From: Gnetum montanum
Lineage: Eukaryota > Streptophyta > Gnetopsida > Gnetales > Gnetaceae
Direction: 5' to 3'
DNA length: 41,117 bases
Assembly: GCA_015680685.1 (NCBI GenBank)
Contig: MNCI01034697.1
Location: 1,718,851-1,759,967, forward strand
A program made the position numbers and the translations under genes. This document shows positions 21,931 to 31,523 of the stretch, in pieces (position 1 is the stretch's first letter; each line of letters starts with the position of its first letter). The notes below the pieces were generated by a model. The model was not told the origin of the DNA. It saw nothing but the letters and a program-made list of their open reading frames with translations, and did no database searches.

Positions 21931-24574
21931 TTCTATTTAAGTGACTGTTTAACCTACTTCAATGCACTAAGGAAGTTTTTTTCATTGATTGTGGGCTTGT
22001 CATCCTAGTTGTGGGTCACTTCTTCTATGCATCCCAAAATGCAAAATTTGGCCTTAGGTTGTTGCTATTGGGGTTTGTCCTCTTTCTTTTGACTTTGGGT
22101 TTTGGGATCCTCCTATGGTTTGTTGGTTGAGGTGGGTTGGGTAGAGGAGTTCATGGGTATAGATGATATGGGAGTGAGCTTCGGTGGGCTCACTTCCTTC
22201 TATGCTTCAATCTACTTATCACCCTTGTTGCTAGGCTTTTTCTTATGCTTCTTCCTCTACATGGTTGAGGCTTTTTACTTATTTTTGGTTATGTTAAAGG
22301 AAGAAGTTATGGCATTAGCCATCATAGAAGGCCATTGTTTAGTTGTTGGGGTTAGCTAGGCTATAGTGGCTAGGGGCACCTTAATGAAAAAAGGTTCCAT
22401 TAGAGGTACTTATGATGGTACTCTCATTACAAAGAGGGAACTTAAGCTAGTAAAAGCTAAAGATGCCCTTTCATCACGAGGGGGTATCCAAATCACAAAT
22501 AGTTCCTTCACAGGTAACCAATTGTCATCTATATTAAACACTGATATAATGTATGCAATGTTGTTGGTCTTCAACAGGTTCTTATACACCTACATTGATT
22601 GGTTTTATGGCTTGATAGGGTTGGATGCATCTAGAACCAACTCTCCCATATTTATCATCTTCTACAAGTCATCCTTCAATGCAAGAAAAATGTTTATATC
22701 ATGACCAGGTAGTTGGTGATAGTGGAAAAAGTGGTCTAATTTAAAATACTTAGGTAGATGTGGATCATCTTTTGTTACTCTAGTGGGATCTTTGGCTATC
22801 TCACATAGCCTATCATGCTTCTTTTAGGAAGCTTTGGTCATCTCCTTGTATTGAATGCATTTACTTTTCACTAGTTGGTTTAGTAACTTAGATGATTTTA
22901 ATGTTAGTCTAGTATATTTGGACTTGTTCTTCCCTTCAAAGTTGAATTTGGTGGTTGTTGATGTTGTGGCCCTAGAGGTTGATGGTTGGTTATCTTAGTT
23001 ATTAGTAGGGTCATTGGGTGGGTTGGTCCTTGACCCCTAGTTAGTGGTTTTGGCCTCTTTGGTTACTACTGCTACACCCATGTGGTTTTGTTTATTCTTC
23101 TCCTTATCCCTTCACATGTGTTGATTTTTGTATGTCACATAGTTGAGGTCATGACTGGCCGCTAGCATCCTCTATGTTCTTGGCCTAGGAAAACACTTGA
23201 CTAAGTGCCCATGGGTCAAGATAGTATAGCTTGGATTTAATGAAATCATTGATCTTCCCCTTGAATATAGCCAAAAGGTGGGTTTTGGCTATAGTCTTTA
23301 ATATCTTATTTAGCAAACCGTTCCATCATTGGATGAACTTTTGCACTAGCTTAAGGGGTCCCTGCTTGACCTTCATTAGTTGGTCAAGCATAGTATTGGG
23401 CTTCAAGTTGTACTTGAAGCAATTAACAAATGGGGCTATGAGGTCTTCAAGGAAGGATAGGGATCCTCTAGGTAGGGCATGATACCAATCAAGTGCTTTT
23501 CCAATCAAGGACATAGGAAAGATCTTTATTATAGGTTGTAGCCATGATTGTAATAGAAAGCACTTGGATTGAAAGGTTCTAAGGTGAGTGTTGGAATCAC
23601 CTTCTCCATTATACTTGCTGAATTGAGGGATAGGGAAATTAGGAGGAAGTGTTAAGGGTGGGACTATAGGCCTAATGGGATTATCCTACTAAAAATTCAT
23701 GATCTTGACACTTTGGGAAGTAGAGGCCTTAAGCCTCTTCAACTCCTTCATCAGGTCTTGAATCATCTGGAAGGCTTGATCTAGGCCTTGTTGTGCCCCT
23801 ATTGGTTGCAAGATTTGCACATATGGTTATGGTGTTTTTTAGGAGGCTTGTGGCCTTACTATTGGTTGTAAGACAAAAGGGAGATGTTGCGTCATGGCTA
23901 TAGTTTGTGGGCCAAACAAGGAGGGAGATGTTTATGCTGGAATCTAGGACACAATTGGAAAAAGGGGGTATGTGACCCCTGGGTTGCTTGAGGTTCCATG
24001 ATGGATCCCACCTAACTAGTCAACGGGTTAGTGGTAGTAACTACCATTGATTTTAGTTGTATTGACCTAGGATAGGTGGCGAGTAGCATGGAAAAATGAA
24101 AAGTGGTTAGTTATGGCATCAATTATGCTCAGTACACGACGAGGATTGGCATGGGCCCGAACATGATCAAGTATAGTGGGGATGAAGGTAGTGGGAAATG
24201 TTTAGATGAAAAGGAAAAGTGGGTAGAGGTGGAAACTATGGTCTTGGGAGTTCCTTGTTGGAACAACTCCTCCAAAATATTATCAAGCTTAGACTTTTCT
24301 CCAAATTCATCTTCTTCTTTTGGTTGCTCCTTAGAGGTAGCCTTCTAGTTATCTTTGTCAATCTCAATGAGGAGGGCTAAGATATTAGCATAGATATTAT
24401 GAAAAAGTACCAAATTTTAGCATATAGAAGAAGGAAATGGGGTTTTGGTTATTTGAACCAATAATGTTGGCCTCCTTGGAATAATGTGGTAGTAGGAGGG
24501 GGTGGAAATGGACTTGAAAACCAATGTTGGCTTTGGGGTTTCATAGTAGATGTTATGAAAATTTCAACACCCAT
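21931..24574 (-). pseudogene. Element B gag
   Basis: Gag forms the particle that packages the element's RNA. It probably starts at an ATG at 24,574 (MGVEIFITSTMKPQ), 178 bp inside the 5' LTR border. A proline- and glutamine-rich N-terminal part is followed by PPLTLPPNFPIPQFSKYNGEGD. Then comes the conserved retrotransposon Gag core (MSLIGKALDWYHALP...FKYNL...KQGPLKLVQKFIQ, 23,514-23,326) and KINDFIKSKLYYLDPWALSQ near 23,240-23,190. Toward protease the linker contains LFVIWIPP-type repeats like those of element C. Many stops are present. Plus-strand ORFs over this stretch are shadows. Confidence 0.85.
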
Positions 24575-24728
24575 GCTAGGTTTGTGGGGCTAGAGGGGGA
24601 TGGGTTATATCATTGATCTTGGTTGAAAATTGAAGGTTTTTGCTAAAAAATCAAGAATTGCAACCTACAAGTCAACCCTGGCTATGGGAAGAACATATAT
24701 TAGTAAAGAGATTGGGTAGAGGTTCATG

Positions 24729-24745
24729 CCCTACTTCTAGCACTA
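24729..24745 (-). promoter_or_regulatory. Primer-binding-site-like word of element B
   Basis: The minus strand reads tagtgctagaagtaggg six bases inside the 5' LTR. Element C has tggtgctagaaggaggg at the same place. A site beginning TGG that would pair with a tRNA 3' end is expected exactly here. I could not match it to a particular plant tRNA. Confidence 0.65.
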
Positions 24746-24751
24746 AGAAAA

Positions 24752-26232
24752 TGTTGCAATTGAAAATCTTGACTACTAGAAAGCCAAGCATTATTAGCTA
24801 TGAACAACATCAACCCTAAATCCTTAGGGCCTTCGACAAAAATGGAATTCGAGGTGCCTTGGATGGTCCAATAGACCACCCAAGGACTTAGGATGGTGAA
24901 AAATAAGGTTGTGAAAAAAATGTAAAAATTGTAGATATGAAACATCAAAGAAAATACAAATTGGACACAAAATAAGACTATAAACTTTATTAAATAAATA
25001 AAGAATGAGTTTAGAGATGTGTACAAAATTTATGCCCAAGAGGAGGACAAGGGGGGTTCACTTGGGTGGGGGTTCAGAGCCTATTGAATTCATGATCAAC
25101 TCCATGATTTGGTATCTCTACCACTCCCAATGTTATTAAACCTCCTTTGCCACCACTCTAGATCTACAATGTTGGTCACTATTGGGGTTGAGAAATGTAA
25201 AGGATTGGAGTTACCAAAATGCTCCACATTGGAATTTGGAGATCCAAGGGGGGCAACGTTAACACCTAAGGCTTACATATTCCAAGGGGGGTAATAGGGG
25301 TAATAAGGCTACATTGGTTCTACATTGGTAGGCCCTAAGAAGCTATGTTTCTACTAGGTAGCAAGAGCTCTTGAATACCCAAGATGCCAAATGCTCAAAA
25401 ATGCCAAAAATGTGGAACCTTCGAAATGGTGTAGGGGTTTGGTTTTAATAGTTTTCTTTGGCCTTGATTGTAATTGCAAAGTAGCTACAAATGGATGAGA
25501 GATTGGTTGCAAATTAGCAAAAAATTGCTACTATGTTCAAGGGGTAGGTGCCCAAAATCTATGGAAAGTTTCATACCCCATGATCATTCTATTTACCAAA
25601 AATAGTAATGGGATTACACCTTTCATGCTGGGCCTTTCACCTTCTTTGTTGGGGTGTCTAGTCAATGTTGAAGTGCATGGAGTATCAAAATCTTGTCCTT
25701 GTTGCTTCCACTTTGGATGGTAGGTGCCAATTTTCAAGGGAGATGAGAAGTTCAACATTGGGGATGAAGCCAAACCCCTCTACGCTAAGCATTACCCCTT
25801 TCCACATTGGGGGAAAGTGAGATCCATCCTCCTACATTCCTCCATGTTAGTTTTAACTCCTCTACACTAAGGGTAGGTGACACAAATCTATTTAACCTAG
25901 GGGCAAGTAAGATCTACCCCTTGCAAGTGTTTTCAGTGTAGAAGAAATTATACCCCTCATAAAACCCATCAAATTGCCATTTTTGGCATTCTAAAAGGCA
26001 TTTTTGACCTTCACAAGCCTAAACATATACAATACATGACATTTTTTACTTGAGGGATTAGACTTTGATTACTTATGAGGCATTTTAAGCTCCAAAAATT
26101 ATGAAATAAGTAAGATTGCCCCTCATGGGATATAATCTTCATGTTTACAATGAAGTCTTTCCTCAGGTTTCATGGGATAAGGAATATATGGTGAGAAAAT
26201 AGTTACAACATGCAAATTTTGGTGGTGTTTCA
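24752..26232 (-). repeat. Element B 5' LTR (1,481 bp)
   Basis: It is a direct repeat of 4,659-6,151 with the same TG...CA ends. It holds B's promoter side. The words cattggggg and ccacattggg near 25,797 match the positions of ccacactagg in the other LTR. Immediately outside lies ttatc, the second target duplication, and then element A continues. Confidence 0.9.
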
Positions 26233-26237
26233 TTATC
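26233..26237. repeat. Target-site duplication of element B, right copy (ttatc)
   Basis: Pairs with ttatt at 4,654-4,658. Removing B and one copy brings element A's integrase halves together in one reading frame. Confidence 0.75.
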
Positions 26238-26882
26238 TATGAAACCTTTTCTTCTAGGACCATGTTAATCTACAAACTTGAAAGCCCAAATAAGAAATTG
26301 CTGGTTAATATGCAAAAAATCAAACCTTTCTATGAGACTAAGAGAACCAGTGACCAAAACACCTTAATGGATGGATATGCATGCTCAATTTCTTAGATCT
26401 CCTCCTTCCAACTCAATCATGGGGGAGATGTCCATCCATGCTAGTAAATCAAAGTGGGTCTTCAATTTTTTATTTTTTATGTTTTTTATAGTTTTTATTT
26501 TACACAATCTTTAGTACATTTTTTCTGTTTATTAAATATTTTATAATTTCTTCTATATTTTACTTTATTTTGATTTGGATTTTTCTAATGCTTTTCTTAT
26601 GCTATTTTGCTTTTTCTTTGTTGTAGCTTGGGACCATTTGATTTTCTTCTCGTCTTCAAACTGCTAGAGAAGTTGTGCTATCAATTTTTGTCATGGTGTT
26701 CAATTTTTTGTTATGAACACAAAATTTTGTAATGATTATAAATTTGTATACTTGGGCACTTAGTGTTTGTTTGGGTTAGTTTTTGTATCAGTTAATTAGT
26801 TAAGAATTCCATACCTTCCAAAAATTTTGTAAAGAAACTTGTTCCTCCTTTTATTCACTCAAGGACAAGTTTTCTTTCAGTT
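26238..26882 (+). pseudogene. Element A: integrase C-terminus and 3' untranslated region
   Basis: The reading TMLIYKLESPNKKLLVNMQK, followed by IKPFYE, ends at about 26,360. It has the form of a Ty3/gypsy integrase tail (a strand-rich module ending in VNxxxxKPFY). It continues the module started at 4,560. Behind it is about 500 bp of T-rich untranslated sequence leading to the polypurine tract. No other domain is visible. Confidence 0.75.
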
Positions 26883-26891
26883 GTGGGGGTA
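26883..26891 (+). promoter_or_regulatory. Polypurine tract of element A (gtgggggta)
   Basis: gtgggggta directly precedes a TG that opens an LTR-like sequence. A purine tract of this type directly before the 3' LTR is common in plant Ty3/gypsy elements. Confidence 0.7.
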
Positions 26892-27480
26892 TGATGAAGC
26901 ATCTTCCTTAGGGTGCATCAATGCGATCCTATCAATGTGATCTTGTCAATGTTGTCATGTTGACACATGGTTTGATGTGTTGACGTGACCCCATTGACAC
27001 AATGTCTTGTTTTGCTTATAAATATGCGTTCACCAGCTATATTTATGCCATTCATTATTTAGTATCCTAGTGAAGCTCTTGCATTTTATTTGTTTGAAAG
27101 TTAGAATATTTGTTAATTTCTTGTAGTAGGAGTGAAAAGTGTACAGATCTTTATTTGAGCATTGATGTACTTGAGCACCTTAGTGTAAATGGAAATAAAT
27201 ATGAGCTTTATTCATAAACCTTGCAGCACTTGAGATTGGTTTAATGTTTACTTAATGGATTTATTATTTAAGCAATGTACTTTAATACATTCAATTAATT
27301 AATAAATACACATAAGTATGATCATTTCAAGCATACATTAACGTTTGGTAATCCCAGTATTGCTTAACGCTTGGTAACTAAGTAATGTTGCAACGTGGTT
27401 CAGGATGTGTATGGTAAATGGGAATAGATGCTTATGTTAGGACTATTTAAGATATTAGTTAGTTATTATTAATTAAACAT
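26892..27480 (+). repeat. Element A 3' LTR (start clear, end not resolved)
   Basis: It begins tgatgaagcatc. The U3 part has short internal repeats of tcaatgtgatcttgtc type (26,918-26,995), and a TATA box follows. The second LTR of A is outside the window, so the far end cannot be placed; 27,480 is a working limit. Near 27,340-27,390 the phrase taacgyttggtaa occurs twice. Confidence 0.55.
27015..27026 (+). promoter_or_regulatory. TATA box in element A LTR (cttataaatatg)
   Basis: A strong plant-type TATA word lies about 125 bp into the LTR, where U3 would end. Confidence 0.55.
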
Positions 27481-28899
27481 TTAATTACATTATTTATAGC
27501 ACTTAGGTGATTTAAATAATAAATATAAAATGATAAAAATCATATGCCTCAGTTACACTTAACCATACACTTGCACTTCACCAGTGAAATTGAGAAGATA
27601 ATGATCACATCCCTTAAATTCACCACCTAGGCAAAGTGTATTTAGAGAGCTAAACTCTATGGAATTTGAGTAGATCACTTAGTAAATGCTAGTGATTCGT
27701 ATGGTTGGGTGCAGGGATTTCTTGTTGTTCATCAATAATGTTTACAGGCAGTTAAGTGCATCATATTACATGGATAGAAGATAATCTCCTTAAGTCCTCA
27801 ACCATGTAAAACATGAACATGAGAGAAAGATTGTGAACATAGACTTATCTACCATAATCACTACTCTTCTAAGAATGCTCTTACATCTTTTATTATTTTT
27901 TAATGGAAAGTCATCCAATCAAGCACATTAATCCTTTTTTATTTTAGAATTAACAAACCAACAATCTTGTATCATTCTGCTTCATATAGGAATGGATCAC
28001 CATTCACATCCTTTTCTCTTATTTCATGAACCAAATCAAATTCTTGATGGGGGAATTTAAAGAGAACAACTAAGAAATTATGCTCAAAATTTTGTCTAAG
28101 AATAAGGACATAGGCGCACTTTTTTCAAACATGAGATTTGTAAATAGAATAATTTTAAACACTATCGATTTTTCTCTATGGATTGTAGGATAGCCCATGA
28201 AGGCATCCTTGGCGATCTTCATATGAGAATCCAAGCGTTGTTTCATAACATTCAAACACAAAAATATCACATTGTAATACCAAATTATGAAGTCTCTAAG
28301 AAATTTCAGCCAAATAATCTTCATAAGATTAATGGATTTAAGAATAGTCACATAATAAAAGTAACACATTGCAACAAGAATCACTAATTTCATACATTGC
28401 CTCATATCCAATCCATGACATAGTTACTAGCCTAAACTATGAAAATATTAAGTAGTAGGAGACAATGAGTTTCTTTAACAATTCACCAAAACTAACTTAG
28501 ACACAGATAACTATTTTTCACAAACTATAGTTCATTGATGACATTTCCTTGATATATCAAAAGATTTCTTAATATTAAACTTTAAGCTAGAGCATGTTTG
28601 TGTTAGGTTCTAGAGCTTAACTCCAATAAGAAAGAAACTTAAAATGAATTAACATTTAAACCATTCAACCATTTTTGTTATAGGTAGATGGTGCATGATC
28701 ATGTTTCCTACTTGTAATAATTGAAAACACCACAAAATTTTGGCCTAGCACTTTCAGACAAGATTCAAGTTAAGTCATGCAGCTGCCCAAGCATGAGTAC
28801 AACATGACCAAACTTGGAGGCATCCGAAATAGTCCCTGATGGTTCACAATTCAATAGGCAAAGTTCCCCTAGGGCCCACAGGTGACTGCACCAACTTCT
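27481..28899. other. Unassigned AT-rich sequence between elements A and C
   Basis: No domain recognised. A minus-strand ORF (28,411-28,070, 113 codons) and a plus-strand ORF (28,178-28,387) overlap. Neither shows a motif I know. The end of A's LTR and the start of C's LTR must lie in this region but could not be fixed. Confidence 0.4.
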
Positions 28900-28939
28900 G
28901 GCATCTAGAATCAAAAGTTTCAGGCTCAAAATGCTTGGT

Positions 28940-29780
28940 TTTGGCTAGCTACACTTTGGTCACACTGGCTTACACTGCACAACGTAAGGATCAGCGTCAC
29001 CAAATTTTGGAACCCCAAAACTAAGCCAAAACAGGTCGAAATTGAGTACAAGGACCCCCCATGACCTTCACCAAGGTCCCCAATAGCTCCCAGCCTCCAA
29101 AAAATTAAAATTTGGGTCTTAAATGAGGTATTTTCTATTGGTGACGCTGGGGTTACTTTTTCAGATGCTACATAGCGTAAGCATAGCGAAACCAAGAAAA
29201 AATAGGGCAGAACAAGCAATTTTAGGCAGCATCTTCGACACCAGAGCAATCCACAGGGACCAATAGCACTCGTACTTGTTCAAGGACTTTAAAAACTCCA
29301 AAGTTGAGCCTCAAATATGTCATTTTGACTTGGTGATGCTGGGATTACTTTTTCAGACGTTGCACAATGTATGAACAACGTAACAAACCCAAACAGGCCC
29401 AAAATGGTAGCCAAACGGAGTCAAAATTTGCACCCAGGCCACCCTGGAGAGCAGGCAGTAGTCAGGAAACATCAAATAGGTACCAGCATACAAAAATGAG
29501 CTCAAAATAGGGTAGAAACACTTAGTGACGCTGGGGTTACTTTTTCAAACGCTGCACAGCGTAATGCCCAGCGTAATCAATCAAAACAGGGCCAAAACAA
29601 CATCCAAATCAGCCTGAATTTGGCATAAAGAACCCTCATGATCCATGGCATGCAAATCGACTTTCAAAATGGGTCTCACAGGTCAAAAATGGGTTCAAAA
29701 TGCACTATTTTCAGGTCATACGTTGTTAGTCATGCTGGCATGCTTCTAGCAGCGTAAAACCAATGTAAACACTTTCATAT
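28940..29780 (+). repeat. ~192-bp tandem repeat with ACGCTG/CAGCGT dyad in C's LTR
   Basis: The phrase gtgacgctggggttactttt recurs at 29,141, 29,333 and 29,525, with weaker units near 28,958 and 29,728. In each good unit it is followed by a dyad such as acgctgcacagcgt. The spacing is 192 bp. The text is unrelated to B's 188-bp array, but the period and the presence of one dyad per unit are alike. Confidence 0.8.
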
Positions 29781-30153
29781 CCTAGACATTGGATGTTGGA
29801 CGATGGATGTCGGACACTGATGCCAGAACAGGCTATGCACACATCAAAGCTAGATCCATACACGCTGGAGGCTTTGGCAGCACAAAAATAGCATAGAACT
29901 GTAGATCTGTAGGCCAGACACCCAGATCCACGCTTGTACATTAACATTTGTTGCATTTTTGACATTTTTTTCAATGTTTCAAGTTCTTATGCTAGGCATT
30001 ACACACGCCAGCATAAGAGATCTTGGACACTGCACTATACATTGTAACAATTTCTATGCATTCAGTCAACGCACACACCTTTCACCCAATCCAAATTTTT
30101 CTCACCCCGCAACCACTGATCTTCTCCCAGATTCGAATCTCATGTCCAAAACC

Positions 30154-30160
30154 CTATAAA
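30154..30160 (+). promoter_or_regulatory. TATA box of element C LTR (ctataaa)
   Basis: accctataaatctcc is a strong plant TATA context about 575 bp before the PBS-like word, placing transcription start near 30,185 and giving an R-U5 part of roughly 540 bp. Confidence 0.6.
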
Positions 30161-30731
30161 TCTCCTATTTTCCCACTAGATCAAGGTTCAAAAAATTGGA
30201 ATCTCACACACTTAGGAAATCTGGGCATCAATATTATACGTTGGGCTTCATACAGACTTGGACATTGTACACCTGCAATCCAAAACCTACATCTTCCTAG
30301 CATCCATTCTCATCCATCGGGGCTAAATGTCTGCCTTGCGACCACCTTGCAACTGCATTCTGATCGATGTACATTCTAATTGTTTATCAATACAAATAGT
30401 TTGTATTATTACCCAGATTTGTGTAGTTTACATTATTGTTCCTGTTCATATTTTTTCCTGTTTTCATTATCTATTATTTAAACAGTTTACATTCATTTTC
30501 ATTCGTTTACGTTCAGTTTTGCTTTTGTTTACGTATAACCCAACGCATCGCAATTGCGTATGTTTAGGGAAGTCCTCGTTTGATCCATGTGCAAACCATT
30601 CAAGGCACTCTTCCTTTGTTGATTTCCCACTTGCCCTCAGGCGAAGGCAGGGTCTTACTGTTTCATCTATAGAGCTCTCGGTGTCCGTTCATTCTAGCCT
30701 CTCACTAATGATTTCAGAAAGTAGAGTAATA

Positions 30732-30748
30732 TGGTGCTAGAAGGAGGG
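30732..30748 (+). promoter_or_regulatory. Primer-binding-site-like word of element C
   Basis: tggtgctagaaggaggg differs from the B version in two bases and lies in the expected place between LTR and gag. It starts with TGG, as a complement to a tRNA CCA end must. The tRNA is not identified. Confidence 0.65.
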
Positions 30749-31523
30749 CACTTTCTATATTAGATCTGCCTCTTAGCATTCCAGATCCAACATTCACATG
30801 TTGCTGGCAATGCCAACATTCCTACTCTACCTTATTCCCAGCGTTCAGGCGTTGTTTCCTGTTGATAAATCCTGTGTTTCAGTATAGAAACTGTTTCAGA
30901 GTTTTCCAAGCATGTTCCTACTTAAATCACAATGTCATGCACCTTCCTCTCTCAGATCTAGATGCTACCCACAACGTCCTACACTCTTTTCCAGTTTTGG
31001 ACATTGTTTACAGTGTCCATCATCCTTATCTCTCTTTTCTAACGCTATTCACAGTATCCAAATCTAAGTTTCCTTCTCAGACGCTGCATCCAACACTTAG
31101 TTTTCTTACCCACACGTTCCATCCAGTGTCCAAATGCTATGTCTTAGCTTCAAATGACTGTACCTAGTTTCCACACGCTGCAGTTGCTCACGCTACAATT
31201 CTCAAGCTGCTACAGTGCTCACGATGTATGACACCACTCCTTTGGCTTTAACACCCTGTTTTCCCAACATTAGCACCATACACTGCTCCTCACCCTATCT
31301 TATACGTTGTGCACATTAATTATATGTTGTACCTCTTGAACTCCTTGTACGCTGCTCCTGGTGTTCATACACTGTAGTACATTTTTATACGTTGAAACTC
31401 CTTTGTACGCTATGCAACACTTAGCCATATTTTCTCTCTATAACACTTAGCCATATTTTCTCTCTCTGACACTTAGCCATTTATTTTTTTTCTCTTACAC
31501 TATTACATCTAGACACTTTGACA
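30749..31523 (+). other. Element C leader between PBS and gag
   Basis: A 775-bp leader. The ORF at 30,862-31,167 is rich in Ser, His and Leu and shows no known domain. Words of cacgctg and acgctg type recur (31,150-31,400), as in C's LTR and gap. At 31,422-31,497 a 27-bp unit, acacttagccatattttctc, is repeated three times. Some Ogre elements have an extra ORF before gag; I see no convincing one here. Confidence 0.5.

Larger units (their letters stand above)
4659..26232 (-). mobile_element. Element B: 21.6-kb Tat/Ogre-like Ty3/gypsy retrotransposon
   Basis: A complete but decayed LTR retrotransposon on the minus strand. In element order it has a 5' LTR (26,232-24,752), PBS-like site, gag, protease, a 10-kb gap, RT, two RNase H regions, integrase, a polypurine tract and a 3' LTR (6,151-4,659). 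Gag-protease-RT-RNase H-integrase order is that of Ty3/gypsy. Two RNase H regions, large size and separation of protease from RT are known for the Tat lineage, including Ogre elements, where an intron lies between protease and RT. Over the last ~170 bp of the LTRs my rough hand count gives 15-20 % differences, so the insertion is old. It interrupts integrase of element A. Confidence 0.88.
28900..30731 (+). repeat. Element C 5' LTR (left end uncertain)
   Basis: Inferred from the TATA box at 30,154 and the PBS-like word at 30,732. Only one copy is in the window, so the limits are not proven by a second LTR. No clean CA end precedes the PBS; agtaata stands there, so the terminal bases may have mutated. 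Confidence 0.45.

Noticed and set aside
22102-22704. Plus-strand ORFs with hydrophobic stretches, possible membrane proteins
   Set aside because: They lie antisense to the gag linker and protease lead-in of element B and have no motif; they are shadows of the coding strand.
24724-25039. Phe/Ile-rich minus-strand ORFs at the start of B's 5' LTR
   Set aside because: They arise from A-rich plus-strand DNA in the LTR, and the equivalent stretch in the other LTR is not open.
28070-28411. 113-codon minus-strand ORF as a gene
   Set aside because: Low-complexity, no domain, overlapped by an ORF on the other strand, and no promoter or intron signal beside it.
30862-31167. 101-codon ORF in C's leader as an Ogre-type ORF1
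   Set aside because: Composition follows the local acgctg/cactta repeats, no domain is visible, and element B has only 178 bp between LTR and gag start.
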